DNA from: an uncultured Christensenella sp.
Lineage (GTDB): Bacteria > Bacillota > Clostridia > Christensenellales > Pumilibacteraceae
Length of the DNA stretch: 64,000 nucleotides
Assembly (NCBI GenBank): GCA_910579205.1
Contig: CAJTTD010000002.1
Location: 124,001-188,000, forward strand
Direction: 5' to 3'
Part shown: one piece after another, positions 26,566 through 37,200 of the stretch
Position numbering within the stretch: position 1 is the stretch's first letter
Layout: the number at the start of each line of letters is the position of its first letter
The notes under the pieces: model-generated
Database searches by the model: none
What the model saw: the letters and a program-made list of their open reading frames with translations, nothing else
What the model was told of the DNA's origin: nothing
Translations under genes and position numbers: made by a program

Positions 26566-28089
26566 ATGGGGCAAGGGAAAACTCCCGACTGGAAAGTTTT
26601 TAACCGTCCTTGGTACTTGAGATTGCTTTACACGATAGCTGGCTACTTTAAAAACGTAGGTCTGATGTTGTGGAGCGTGATCTTGGCTATTCCGCGCAAA
26701 CTGAAACAGTTTGGGATAGCGATAGGGAAAGGATTTTACGGATTCGGGTACAGATTCATACGCGGCGACTGGCGCACGAAAATATCATATGCGATATTCG
26801 GTTTCGGGTGCTTGACGCGCGGGCAAGTTTTAAAAGGTCTGTTGCTTTTGGCAACGGAAGCGCTGTTTGTCTTATATATGGTGTTTTTGGGCGCGGAAAA
26901 TCTTTGGATGATGGGGTCGCTCGGCGACGTCGCGCAAATAGACGGCGATTACGGCACTGTAGAAGTGCACAACTCGCTCAAGATACTCATTTTCAGTGTT
27001 TTGACCATATTGTTGATGCTGTTTATGCTTTACATGTGGGTCGCAAACACCAAAATAGTGTATGCGGCGCAAAAGCGCGTGCAAGAGGGCAAACCGCTTG
27101 CCACCACCAAACAGCAGATCAACTACGCGTTCAACGACGGATACCATGTTACCGTTTTGATATTGCCCGTTTTGGGTATATTGATCGTAACGGTATTGCC
27201 GTTGATATGCAACATACTTATTGCATTTACCAACTACGACTTTTTCCACGCGCCGAGAGCGCATCTGTTTGACTGGGTAGGCTTTGAGTCGTTTGTAAAC
27301 GTATTCAGCAAAACATACGGCAATGCGATTTGGAGCGTTTTGGGTTGGACTATCATATGGGCTATATTCGCGACGTTCACCAACTTCTTCTTCGGAATGT
27401 TCCTCGCGATGGTCATAAACAAAAAGTCCATCAAGCTCAAGGCGTTTTGGCGCACATGCTTCGTAATAGTCATAGCCATGCCCGACTTCGTAACGCTGTT
27501 GATGATGAGCCAATTCTTCAGCTATCAGCCCGTTACGGCGCAGAGCGGCGCATTCAACCATATCCTTCAACAGTGGTTCGGCATTAACAAGAATATCGAC
27601 TGGTTCGGTACGACGATAGCCAATCCGCTGCGCGCGAGGACGATGGTCATAGTAGTCAACCTTTGGCGCGGAATGCCGTTCACCATGCTGTCCACTTACG
27701 GAATACTCATGAACATTCCGGAAGAGCTTTACGAATCGAGCAGGATAGACGGCGCGGGACCTGTGCGCAGATTTATTTCGATAACGTTCCCGTATATAAT
27801 GTTTGTTATGGGTCCTCAGCTCATTACGACGTTCACGGGCAATATCAACAACTTCAACGTTATCTTCTTCTTGACGGGCGGCGGACCGTTCACCCGTATA
27901 GGCGGAAATGCGCCCGGCACAACGGACTTGCTCGTTACATGGTTGTACCGACTTACAGTCAGCTCGTCGCAGCCCGAGTTCAGCAACGGCGCGGTCATCG
28001 GTATATTCACGTTCATTATTTCGAGCTTCTTTGCGCTCATTGTGTTTAACAGCTCCAAATCCATCAAGCAGGAGGATACATTCCAATGA
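26566..28089 (+). CDS. malF: Sugar ABC transporter permease, MalF type
   Basis: 507 aa. Inner-membrane permease with about 8 hydrophobic segments. Contains the EAA loop that docks to the ATPase (EELYESSRIDGAGPVRRF) and the conserved NNFNVIFFLTGGGPF. The N-terminal 90 residues are an amphipathic basic stretch before the first helix, longer than in simple permeases. AGGAGAGATG ribosome site. Overlaps malG by 4 bp. The ATPase (MsmX/MalK type) is not in this operon. Confidence 0.93.
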   Translation: MGQGKTPDWKVFNRPWYLRLLYTIAGYFKNVGLMLWSVILAIPRKLKQFGIAIGKGFYGFGYRFIRGDWRTKISYAIFGFGCLTRGQVLKGLLLLATEALFVLYMVFLGAENLWMMGSLGDVAQIDGDYGTVEVHNSLKILIFSVLTILLMLFMLYMWVANTKIVYAAQKRVQEGKPLATTKQQINYAFNDGYHVTVLILPVLGILIVTVLPLICNILIAFTNYDFFHAPRAHLFDWVGFESFVNVFSKTYGNAIWSVLGWTIIWAIFATFTNFFFGMFLAMVINKKSIKLKAFWRTCFVIVIAMPDFVTLLMMSQFFSYQPVTAQSGAFNHILQQWFGINKNIDWFGTTIANPLRARTMVIVVNLWRGMPFTMLSTYGILMNIPEELYESSRIDGAGPVRRFISITFPYIMFVMGPQLITTFTGNINNFNVIFFLTGGGPFTRIGGNAPGTTDLLVTWLYRLTVSSSQPEFSNGAVIGIFTFIISSFFALIVFNSSKSIKQEDTFQ

Positions 28090-28976
28090 TAGGTTTGAGA
28101 TCCAAACGGATAATAAGCGATACGATCATATACTTGGTATTGACCGTAATGGTAGTTATTTGGCTTTTCCCGCTTGTGTGGATGCTGCTTCGCGCATTCG
28201 ATACCAACTTCTCCAACTACTCGAAAACGATTTTCCCCGAAAGTTTCACTATGGAAAACTTTAAAAATCTGTTTACGGGCGGAGATTACGACAGATATCC
28301 TTACGCGCGTTGGCTTTTGAACACGTTCCTTGTGGCGCTCGGCAGCTGCGCTATTTCGACGCTCATGGTATTGATGGTGTCGTTCGCGTTGTCCCGCTTG
28401 CGCTTTAAAGCACGTAAAAAGCTCATGAACATCGCGCTCATACTCGGTCTGTTCCCCGGCTTCTTGTCCGTTATAGCGTTGTACTACATTTTCAACCAGT
28501 TCGGACTTGCGGGATCGACGCCGAGCGGCGACGAAAATCCCCTGTCGCTTGTCGGCTTGATGCTTGCGTATTCGCTCGCATCGGGCATGGGCTATTACAT
28601 CGTAAAAGGCTTTTTCGATACGGTGCCTATCGCTATCGACGAGGCGGCGAGAATAGACGGCGCTACCAAGCACCGCATATTCTGGCAGATGATAATCCCG
28701 CTCAGTAAGCCGATAATCATCTACACGATACTCACGTCGTTTATAGGACCGTGGTGCGACTTTATTCTCGCCAAAGTCTTTATAAAGAACGTTAAGTACT
28801 ATACGGTCGCAATAGGTATACAGCAATGGCTGTCTACGGACGATCAGATAATACGCGATCACTTTGCGCGGTTCTGCGCGGGCGGTATGCTGATATCCGT
28901 ACCCATCGTGTTGCTGTACATCATCATGCAAAAGTTTTATGTCGCGGGCATTACCGGCGGCGCAGCCAAAGGCTGA
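28086..28976 (+). CDS. malG: Sugar ABC transporter permease, MalG type
   Basis: 296 aa, six hydrophobic segments. EAA loop IDEAARIDGATKHRIFWQMI and the usual C-terminal ending GITGGAAKG. Starts in the ATGA overlap with malF, so it is translationally coupled. Works with MalF as the heterodimeric channel for malto-oligosaccharides. Confidence 0.95.
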   Translation: MIGLRSKRIISDTIIYLVLTVMVVIWLFPLVWMLLRAFDTNFSNYSKTIFPESFTMENFKNLFTGGDYDRYPYARWLLNTFLVALGSCAISTLMVLMVSFALSRLRFKARKKLMNIALILGLFPGFLSVIALYYIFNQFGLAGSTPSGDENPLSLVGLMLAYSLASGMGYYIVKGFFDTVPIAIDEAARIDGATKHRIFWQMIIPLSKPIIIYTILTSFIGPWCDFILAKVFIKNVKYYTVAIGIQQWLSTDDQIIRDHFARFCAGGMLISVPIVLLYIIMQKFYVAGITGGAAKG

Positions 28977-29120
28977 TATCAAACGGCAGAGCAGCATGCG
29001 ACGGACAACACCGTTGTGTGCTGTTTTGTTGCGTTTGCAAAATTTTGCGCAATGCGGCTGTGGCGCACGCTCGCGGCAATGCGTCGCGCGGAATAATATA
29101 AATCAATAGAACGAGGTATC

Positions 29121-30911
29121 ATGAAACACAAAAAGTTTACGCGATTTATAGCAGGCGCACTTGCAGTCGCGCTCGTTCCGACGTTCGGAATGATAGGCTG
29201 TAAGAGAGACGAGGGTCCCAACCCCGCCGCGCCCGAAAACACGGACGCTTACGACATACCGCAAGATTACTACCGTACGTATTACGAAGTTTTCGTAAGA
29301 TCGTTTGCAGACGGCAACGGCGACGGTATAGGCGATATCCGCGGGCTGATAAACAATCTCGACTATCTCAACGACGGCGACGACAGCACGACCGAAGATC
29401 TCGGTATCAACGGACTTTGGCTCATGCCCATCAACAGTTCGCCCTCTTACCACAAGTACGACGTGTCCGACTATTACGATATAGACGACGAGTACGGCAC
29501 GCTCGAAGACTTTGACGAGCTTGTGGAAGAATGCGACAAGCGCGGCATATGGTTGCAGATGGATCTGGTGCTCAATCACTCGTCCAGCGATCATCCTTGG
29601 TTCAAAGAGGCGCTCAAGGAAGCACAAAACGGCGTTCGTCCCGAAAACAGCGAGTACATGAAACGCTATTGTTTCTACGAAAAGGGGACTGAGCCGAATA
29701 TAGGTAAAGCGAAGTATGCGGATGTACCAAACTCCAATTACAAATACCTTTGCAACTTCAGTACCAACATGCCAGACCTCAATCTCGATCTCGACGACGA
29801 CGATCCCACTTGCGGCGCTAATATCGTATTCGAGGAAATAACGAAGATCGTCGATTTTTGGCTTGAGCGCGGAGTGCATTCGTTCCGCTTGGACGCCGCG
29901 CCGTGGGCGTGCGCGTACGACACCGATTACAACGAAGCCAACGAGCTGTTTTGGACGCGGTTCAACGACTACTGCAACGAGAAGGGCGCAGAGGTGTTCG
30001 GCAAACCCGACGACGGTATAGCTCGTTACTGTTACAACGTGGCGGAAGTTTGGGCGGGCAAGCAGACCATTCTCGATTTCTACAAAACAAAGATGACGAG
30101 CTTCAACTATTCGCTCGGCGGCGAATCGACGGGCGACGGCTTTGCGGGCGTATCCAACGAACGGCGAAGCGCGTATTGGCTTGCAAATGAGTTGCAGTTC
30201 TTGCAGACGTCGGCTCTTGCCAACGATCCGAACGCGATCATGAGCAACTTTATATCCAATCACGACAACAACCGCAGCGCGGGATACTTTAATTACGATC
30301 CCGTCCGCATAAAGAAAGCCGCGGGACTGTATCTGCTTGCGCCCGGCAATCCGTACATTTACTACGGCGAAGAAATAGGCGCGGCGGGCAGCGGCAAGGA
30401 CGAAAACAAGCGTTTGCCGTTTAACTGGGGCGATTCTTCCAAGGGCGCAACGTCCGCCCCCAAGGGCGCGGATTACAGCGGGTCTCAAGAGCTCGGCACA
30501 TGGAAGTCGCAGAACAGAGACAAAAACTCTATACTTACTTACTACCGCAATGCAATAAAGCTGCGCAACAGATTCCCCGAGATAGCACGCGGCAACATTG
30601 TCGCTTACGCGTTGGACGAAAACAGCAAGCTCGGTGTTCAAGCGGAAATAGCCGCCGCCAACGAGGGCAAGCAGTTGTACCAAGTAAACAGCCTTAACGA
30701 TACCGTTATCGCATACACCCTTACTTGGGGCGAGAAGAGCGTGTTGATAGTGCAAAACGTGGGCAAGGCGGCAACGGTCGATCTTTCGGCGTTCAACGGC
30801 TACGAAGTGGTAGGCACGCTCGACGCGCAAGGCGACGGAAGCGTAACCAAAGACGGCAGTTCTCTCGAGATGTCGTCGGGTACTGTAGCGGTCCTTAAAA
30901 AGTCCGCATAA
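29121..30911 (+). CDS. GH13 alpha-amylase family lipoprotein
   Basis: 596 aa, lipobox around MIGCK. Surface-anchored alpha-glucan hydrolase. GH13 regions seen: I DLVLNHSS, II GVHSFRLDAAPWA (nucleophile Asp), III VAEVWAG (acid/base Glu), IV FISNHDNNR. The opening VRSFADGNGDGIGDIRGL has the calcium-loop Asp/Asn residues typical of the subfamily including oligo-1,6-glucosidases and neopullulanases. C-terminal beta domain from about 520. Preceded by 144 bp without a terminator; ACGAGG ribosome site. Produces malto-oligosaccharides for the transporter. Confidence 0.93.
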   Translation: MKHKKFTRFIAGALAVALVPTFGMIGCKRDEGPNPAAPENTDAYDIPQDYYRTYYEVFVRSFADGNGDGIGDIRGLINNLDYLNDGDDSTTEDLGINGLWLMPINSSPSYHKYDVSDYYDIDDEYGTLEDFDELVEECDKRGIWLQMDLVLNHSSSDHPWFKEALKEAQNGVRPENSEYMKRYCFYEKGTEPNIGKAKYADVPNSNYKYLCNFSTNMPDLNLDLDDDDPTCGANIVFEEITKIVDFWLERGVHSFRLDAAPWACAYDTDYNEANELFWTRFNDYCNEKGAEVFGKPDDGIARYCYNVAEVWAGKQTILDFYKTKMTSFNYSLGGESTGDGFAGVSNERRSAYWLANELQFLQTSALANDPNAIMSNFISNHDNNRSAGYFNYDPVRIKKAAGLYLLAPGNPYIYYGEEIGAAGSGKDENKRLPFNWGDSSKGATSAPKGADYSGSQELGTWKSQNRDKNSILTYYRNAIKLRNRFPEIARGNIVAYALDENSKLGVQAEIAAANEGKQLYQVNSLNDTVIAYTLTWGEKSVLIVQNVGKAATVDLSAFNGYEVVGTLDAQGDGSVTKDGSSLEMSSGTVAVLKKSA

Positions 30912-30941
30912 CATCAGTCAACAAACCAAAAGGAGGATTAT

Positions 30942-33758
30942 ATGAAAAAAAGTGCAACAAAAAGAGCAAAGTATTCGATCTTGCGATCGATATTGCTCGT
31001 GATTGCGGTGCTTATGTTTACCGCAATTCCCCTGGCTTGTAGAAAAGGAAACGAGCCCGGCGGCGCTCCCGAACTCGGACCTATACCGGAGGGCGGCGCA
31101 CGTGTAACATTCCACTATTTCCGCGACGATCAAAATTATAACGGCTGGAATATGTGGCTCTGGGCTAAAGGTACGGGCGAAATGGAGTCCGACCGCAACG
31201 ACTTTACGTCAGACACCGAAATAGGCGGCAAGACGTGGAAGTCGCTCACCGCAACGTCTAAAGCGGCTATAGCGCCGGACGAGGACGGGAATCTCGTCGG
31301 CTTTATCGTTCGTCTCAACGATTGGGAAGATAAAGACGTAGAAGCCGACCGCTTTGTCCCTGCCGACAAGTTCACGGACGGGGTAGCCACCGTTTATCTC
31401 GTAACGGGCGATCCCACTCTCTACTACAGCGAGGAAGAAGCTATCGTCGCTATGAATGAAGCTATGAAAAAGAAAATAACAGCAGCAAGCTTTGTAAACA
31501 TGTCGCGCGTGTACTTTGAAACGAGCGCGCCCATAACAGAAAAATCGTTCTTCAAACTCAAAGACGACGAGGGCAATGTTCTCGCATCTCTCGACTGTTC
31601 TAAGGACAAAGAGTGGATAAACGAAACGGTTGCCGCTTTCTCGTTCGCCGAAGGCGTAAAGTTCGACGTTAAAAAGAACTACACAATATACGACGAACCC
31701 GCCGAGATCGACGAGAAGGTCAACTTCAATAAGCGCGCCGTAAGCAAATTCAATGCGTTCGGCAGCAAAGAGTTTACCGACGCTTACGCATACGACGGTG
31801 CGCTGGGCGCGGAGTATTCGACGGAACAAACCAAATTCACCGTTTGGTCTCCGTACGCCGTAAAGATGACGCTCAACGTTTACGACGAAGGCACGGGCGG
31901 CACTGCTACGACCTACGTCATGAACGCGGCTGAAAAGGGTACGTGGACGTACACGCTCGCCGGCGATCAAAAGAACAAGTACTATACGTACACCATCGAA
32001 AACGGCGATTATAAACGCGAAGTGGTCGATCCGTACGCGCGCAGCGCCGGCAGAGACGGCAAACGCGGTATGATAGTCGATCTCGAGTCTACCAATCCTA
32101 CAGGTTGGGCGGAGCAGCAAATGCCCACGCTCGAGTCCAATTCGCGCGCGGTCATATACGAAGCTCAACTTCGCGACCTCACCATCCACGAAAGCTCGGG
32201 CGTATCCGCAGCCAATCGCGGTAAATTCTTGGGTCTTACCGAAACGGGCACGGTCAATAGCAAAGGTCAGTCCACCGCGCTCGACTATCTCAAAGACCTC
32301 GGCGTTACCGAAGTTCACTTCCAACCGTTGTTCGACTTTGCTTCGGTCAACGAAAACTTCAATCAAGCTACCTACAACAAGGACGGCGAGTACAACTGGG
32401 GTTACGATCCGCTCAACTACAACGTTCCCGAAGGCTCGTACTCCACGAACCCCGCCGACGGTAATGTTCGCGTAAGAGAAATGAAAGAAATGATCATGGC
32501 TCTTCACAACGCGGGCATCCAAGTTATAATGGACGTTGTTTACAATCACGTAGCCAACGCGCAAACGTCCAACTTTGACGCGCTCATGCCCGAATACTAC
32601 TTCCGCATGACCGATCAAGGCACGCTTTACAACGGCTCGGGCTGCGGCAACGAAACTGCTTCCGATCACGCCATGTTCGGCAAGTTCATGATCGATTCCG
32701 TTAAATATTGGACGGAAGAGTACAAGATCGACGGCTTCCGCTTCGACCTTATGGGTCTTCATGACATTAAAACGATGAACGATCTCTACGACGAGCTTGC
32801 GGCGATCAACCCCGACGTCATAGTGTACGGCGAAGGCTGGACGGGCGGCGACAGCGGTCTTAAGAGCAGCGAGCAAGCAGTCATTGCCAACGCCAAAAAG
32901 ATGCCCAACATAGCGTTCTTCAACGACGTTATTCGCGACGGCCTCAAAGGCAGCGTATTCACCATGTCCGATACGGGCTTCGTTTCGGGCAAAGCCAACA
33001 CGGACAGCGCTGTTTATGTAGGCGCTAAGGGCGCGACGGCAAACTTTGCCGTCAACCCCACGCAAAACATCAACTACGTAGCGTGCCACGATAACAGCTT
33101 GCTTTGGGATAAGCTCAACGCATCCGTAAAAGGCGATGCCGACACGCTCAAATCGATGAACCGCTTGGCTGCGGTATCGGTGCTTACCAGCCAAGGCGCG
33201 AGCTTCTTCCCCGCGGGCGAAGAAATGCTGCGCAGCAAACCGACTACCAAAGACAACCCTTACGACAACCGTCCCACGGCTTCGCTCAACGATCCCGATT
33301 ACTACTTTGCGGACAACTCGTACAGATCTCCCGACTCGGTAAACGCGGTCAACTGGGAACTGCTCGATACCAACTCCGACATGGTCTCGTTCTACAAAGA
33401 GCTGATCAAGATCAAAAAGACGTTCGCGCAGTTCGGCATCACTACCAAAGAGCAGATCGACAGCTTGGTAGTAGTAAAGGATACCAACCTTAAAGACGGT
33501 GTTGCGGTCTATGCCGTAAAAGCTCCCGACAGCAACGAGTACGCAGTGATCGTTCTCAACAACAACTCCGCCAAAAAGACGGTCGCAGTTCCTCAAGGCG
33601 CATACAGCGTGTTTGTAGAAGGCGACGACGCCAATGCGACTACGGCGCTCAGAACGTTTACGGGCGCTGAAGTGGAAGTAGGCGCGCTTTCGGCGGTAAT
33701 CATGACGGCGACGCTCGAACAAGCCGCAGTTACCGCTTGGACGTACAGCATAGCTTAA
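30942..33758 (+). CDS. pulA: Type I pullulanase lipoprotein with CBM41 and CBM48
   Basis: 938 aa; signal ends at PLACRK. Debranches alpha-1,6 links of pullulan, amylopectin or glycogen. Seen: CBM41-like starch-binding module (about 50-145, RVTFHYFRDDQNYNGW), CBM48 (about 280-370), the type I pullulanase marker YNWGYDP, nucleophile in DGFRFDLMG, acid/base in VYGEGWTGG, and ACHDN for region IV. Perfect AAAGGAGG ribosome site, 30 bp after the GH13 gene. No LPXTG or S-layer anchor; the lipid is the anchor. Confidence 0.95.
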   Translation: MKKSATKRAKYSILRSILLVIAVLMFTAIPLACRKGNEPGGAPELGPIPEGGARVTFHYFRDDQNYNGWNMWLWAKGTGEMESDRNDFTSDTEIGGKTWKSLTATSKAAIAPDEDGNLVGFIVRLNDWEDKDVEADRFVPADKFTDGVATVYLVTGDPTLYYSEEEAIVAMNEAMKKKITAASFVNMSRVYFETSAPITEKSFFKLKDDEGNVLASLDCSKDKEWINETVAAFSFAEGVKFDVKKNYTIYDEPAEIDEKVNFNKRAVSKFNAFGSKEFTDAYAYDGALGAEYSTEQTKFTVWSPYAVKMTLNVYDEGTGGTATTYVMNAAEKGTWTYTLAGDQKNKYYTYTIENGDYKREVVDPYARSAGRDGKRGMIVDLESTNPTGWAEQQMPTLESNSRAVIYEAQLRDLTIHESSGVSAANRGKFLGLTETGTVNSKGQSTALDYLKDLGVTEVHFQPLFDFASVNENFNQATYNKDGEYNWGYDPLNYNVPEGSYSTNPADGNVRVREMKEMIMALHNAGIQVIMDVVYNHVANAQTSNFDALMPEYYFRMTDQGTLYNGSGCGNETASDHAMFGKFMIDSVKYWTEEYKIDGFRFDLMGLHDIKTMNDLYDELAAINPDVIVYGEGWTGGDSGLKSSEQAVIANAKKMPNIAFFNDVIRDGLKGSVFTMSDTGFVSGKANTDSAVYVGAKGATANFAVNPTQNINYVACHDNSLLWDKLNASVKGDADTLKSMNRLAAVSVLTSQGASFFPAGEEMLRSKPTTKDNPYDNRPTASLNDPDYYFADNSYRSPDSVNAVNWELLDTNSDMVSFYKELIKIKKTFAQFGITTKEQIDSLVVVKDTNLKDGVAVYAVKAPDSNEYAVIVLNNNSAKKTVAVPQGAYSVFVEGDDANATTALRTFTGAEVEVGALSAVIMTATLEQAAVTAWTYSIA

Positions 33759-33802
33759 ACAGCATCTATCGGATAACTTTTAAAGTTATCGTATAAACGG
33801 TA

Positions 33803-33838
33803 CAACGCCGACGCATGATAGCGTCGGCGTTGCGCTTT
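33803..33838 (+). terminator. Terminator of the starch operon
   Basis: Perfect 12-bp stem (33803-33814 / 33821-33832), 6-nt loop, then CGCTTTT. Confidence 0.85.
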
Positions 33839-34005
33839 TATAAAGACTTATCGCCGAGAATGCGCGTATAGTATTTGCGCAGAGCGCGGATAAACGGAAT
33901 TGCATAGGGTGCGGTCATGTTTGAGGCTCGCTGTATGAATCTCGTCGCGTAGTTTGAGCGCAGTAGGGAAGCGCGGCGAAGAAAACGGGCTTTCCCGCTT
34001 TTTTT
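33839..34005 (+). other. Unexplained intergenic segment ending in a second terminator; candidate small RNA
   Basis: After the starch operon terminator comes about 165 bp without a convincing gene, closed by a terminator-like stem GGGAAGC (33966-33972) / GC-T-TTCCC (33989-33996) followed by GCTTTTTTT. A second terminator implies a transcript starting in between. A possible -10 TATAGT (33867-33872) has no good -35. On the minus strand short open stretches exist but none I can support. Confidence 0.35.
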
Positions 34006-34047
34006 AGAAAATAATACAAAATTTCAAAAAAACTCGCCGAAATTTAT

Positions 34048-34076
34048 TTGACACCGTTGACATGGCATGATATAAT
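34048..34076 (+). promoter_or_regulatory. Consensus promoter of rpoBC
   Basis: TTGACA (34048-34053), 17-bp spacer, TATAAT (34071-34076). A second TTGACA at 34057 is too close to the -10. The leader to rpoB is about 208 nt. Confidence 0.85.
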
Positions 34077-34082
34077 ATCAAA

Positions 34083-34290
34083 ATGCGTTAGTACGCCGAG
34101 TGCGTTCTGTGCAACTTTTAATAAAGAGAACAAGATAGGTTGCTGATCAAGGTTCTAAGCTAATAACATTGCGTTGCGGTGCGGCAAGACGCTTGCTCCG
34201 CTTTTGTGCGTGTTTGTAATTATTCACGCATGTCCCGTCGCGGGCGCTTCCGACGACGTTCAAGAAAAAATAACCTTTTTAGGAGATAAT
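34083..34290 (+). promoter_or_regulatory. Long rpoB leader with terminator-like hairpin
   Basis: Within the leader, GCAAG (34184-34188) pairs with CTTGC (34192-34196), flanked by GCGG/CCGC pairing, and runs into CTTTTG at 34201: an attenuator-like element. A second small hairpin CCCG-TCG-CGGG lies near 34234-34243. The rpoB ribosome site AGGAGA is just after a T-run. Confidence 0.4.
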
Positions 34291-37200
34291 ATGGCGGATA
34301 GAAAGATCACAAAGGTTAAGTACGGCAATACAGAGCGTATGTCTTTTGCGCAGATACACGAAGTTATCGATATGCCCGATCTTGTCGAGGTGCAGAAAAA
34401 ATCGTATAACGATTTCATCGACAACGGTATAAGAGAAGTGTTGCGCGACTTTTCGCCGATAACCGATTACTCCAACAGAGTGGAGCTGTTTTTCGAGGAC
34501 TATTATTTAGGCTACCGCGACGGCAACAATCAAAAGCGCAATTACACCGAAAAAGAGTGCAAGGACCGCGACGCTACTTTTGCCGTTCCGCTGTACGTTA
34601 AAGTCAGACTGCGCAACTGCGAGACAGACGAAAGCACACGTTCCGAAGTATATATGGGCGATATGCCGCGCATGACCCCCACAGGTTCGTTTATAATAAA
34701 CGGCGCGGAGCGCGTTGTGGTAAGCCAGCTCGTTCGTTCGCCCGGCGTGTATTTCGATTACAAAAAAGATTTCAAAACGGGACAAGCGCATTACAGCGCG
34801 CAAAACATACCCTCCCGCGGCGCATGGCTGGAATTCGAAGAGGATTCCGCGGGCGTTCTTTGGGTGCGCGTAGACCGTCAGAAAAAGGTGCTTGCCACCG
34901 TGCTTTTGAGCTGTTTGTCGGCTGTTACGGAAAGCGGCTTCGGCACGGAAGAAGCGCTTCGCGAGATATTTGCCAACGACCGCATGATAGACGTTACGTG
35001 CGCGCGTTATACCGACAAAGAGGACAAGCAGCCCATAGACGAAGAGCGCGCGCTGTACGAGCTTAACCACAAGCTCAGAAGCGGCGAGACGCCCACCATC
35101 GAATCGATAAAGGCGTTTATTTACGGAATGTTCTTCGACCGCCGCAAGTATGATCTTTCGGGCGTCGGTCGGTACAAGTACAACAAAAAGCTTGCGCTCA
35201 GATACCGCGTGGACGGATACCGCGTCGCACGCGATATTATAGACGAAAACGGCATCGTATATGCGCGTGCTGAAAATAAAACCACGCACACATCGGCGGA
35301 CGTTCTCGACGAACAGCTTGCGGTCAAGATCCAAAACGCGGGTATCAACGAGATATACGTTCTCGACGAAAACGGTAAAGAATTCAAGATCATATCCAAC
35401 AACCACGTCGATCTCGCGGGTTACGTTGACTGCGATCCCAAAGACCTCGGCATCACGGAAATGGTCTACTATCCCGAGCTTAAAGCGCTCATGGACGAGG
35501 CTGACGGCGACCGCGCCAAACTCGCCGAGCTTTGCTCTAAGAACATAGACAAGCTCATAGTCAAACACATAGTCGTAGAAGACGTTATCGCCACGGTAAA
35601 CTACATCATGGGTCTGCACCGCGGTTTCGGTTCGTGCGACAATATAGACCACCTCGGCAACCGCAGAGTGCGCAGCGTAGGCGAGCTTTTGCAAAATCAA
35701 TTCCGTATTGGTATGTCCAGATTGGAGCGCGTTGTTCGCGAGCGCATGCAGATACAGACGGAAGCGGATATCTCCGCGCAGACGCTTATAAACGTTCGTC
35801 CCGTGTCGAGCGCGATAAAAGAGTTCTTCGGCTCTTCGCAGCTTTCGCAGTTCATGGACGAGACCAACCCGATCGCGGAGCTTACGCACAAGCGCAAACT
35901 TTCGGCGCTCGGTCCGGGCGGTCTCAATCGCGAACACGTTACGTTTGAAGTTCGAGACGTTCACTACACGCATTACTCGCGTATGTGTCCCATAGAAACG
36001 CCCGAAGGTCAAAACATCGGTCTTATTTCGTCGCTCACGAGCTACGCCCGCATCAACGAGTACGGCTATATCGAAGCTCCGTACCGCAAGGTGGATAAAG
36101 TAAACCATATCGTTACCGACGAAGTGGACTATCTGCCCGCGGACGAAGAGGACAGATACATGATCGCTCAAGCGAGCGAACCGCTCGACGAAAACAACAG
36201 ATTCGTAAAACAGCGCGTTATGATGCGTTACCGCGACCTCATTGGCGAGGTGTCGCGCGACCGCATAGATTACGTAGACGTATCGCCGCGTCAAATGGTT
36301 TCGGTCGCGACGGCGCTCATTCCGTTCTTGGAAAACGACGACTCGCACCGTGCGCTGATGGCGTCCAACATGCAACGTCAGGCTGTTCCTCTGTTAAAGA
36401 CGGAAGCGCCCATAGTCGGTACGGGCATAGAGCACAAGATAGCGTACGACTCGGGCGTTATGGTGATAGCGCGCGCGGCGGGCGTTGTGGATTTTGTAGA
36501 CGCCGAACGCATAATCGTCAAGGAGAACGACGGCACGCGGCAGATGTATCTGCTTAAAAAGTTTGTCGGGTCCAACCAAGGCACGTGTATAAATCAACGT
36601 CCCATGGTATCCAAGGGCGACAAGATAGCCAAAGGTCAAGTGCTTGCCGACGGACATTCCACGTCCCAAGCGGAGCTTGCTCTTGGCAAAAACATACTCG
36701 TCGGCTTTATGGGCTGGGAAGGCTACAACTACGAGGACGCTATCCTCATAAGCGAGCGCATAGCCAAAGACGACGTATTCACATCGATACACATAAACAA
36801 ACACGAAACTGAAGCGCGCGACACCAAGCTCGGCGCGGAAGAGATAACTCGCGATATCCCCAACGTAAGCCCCGAAGCGCTTAAAAATCTCGACGAGGAC
36901 GGCATTATCCGCGTCGGCGCAGAGGTCGATTCGGGGGATATACTCGTAGGTAAAGTAACGCCTAAGGGCGAGACAGATCTCACGCCCGAAGAGCGTTTGC
37001 TCCGCGCGATATTCGGCGACAAGGCGCGCGAGGTGCGCGACACGTCGCTCAAAGTCCCGCACGGCGAAGGCGGCATAGTGGTAGACGTAAAAGTGTTTAC
37101 CCGCGCCAACCGCGACGAAATGAAGCCGGGCGTAAACAAGCTCGTGCGCGTATATATCGCTCAAAAGAGAAAGATCTCGGTAGGCGATAAAATGGCAGGT

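Noticed and set aside
34174..34290. N-terminal extension of rpoB resembling a signal peptide
   Set aside because: It lies in the leader before a clear AGGAGA-ATG start at 34291; RpoB is cytoplasmic.
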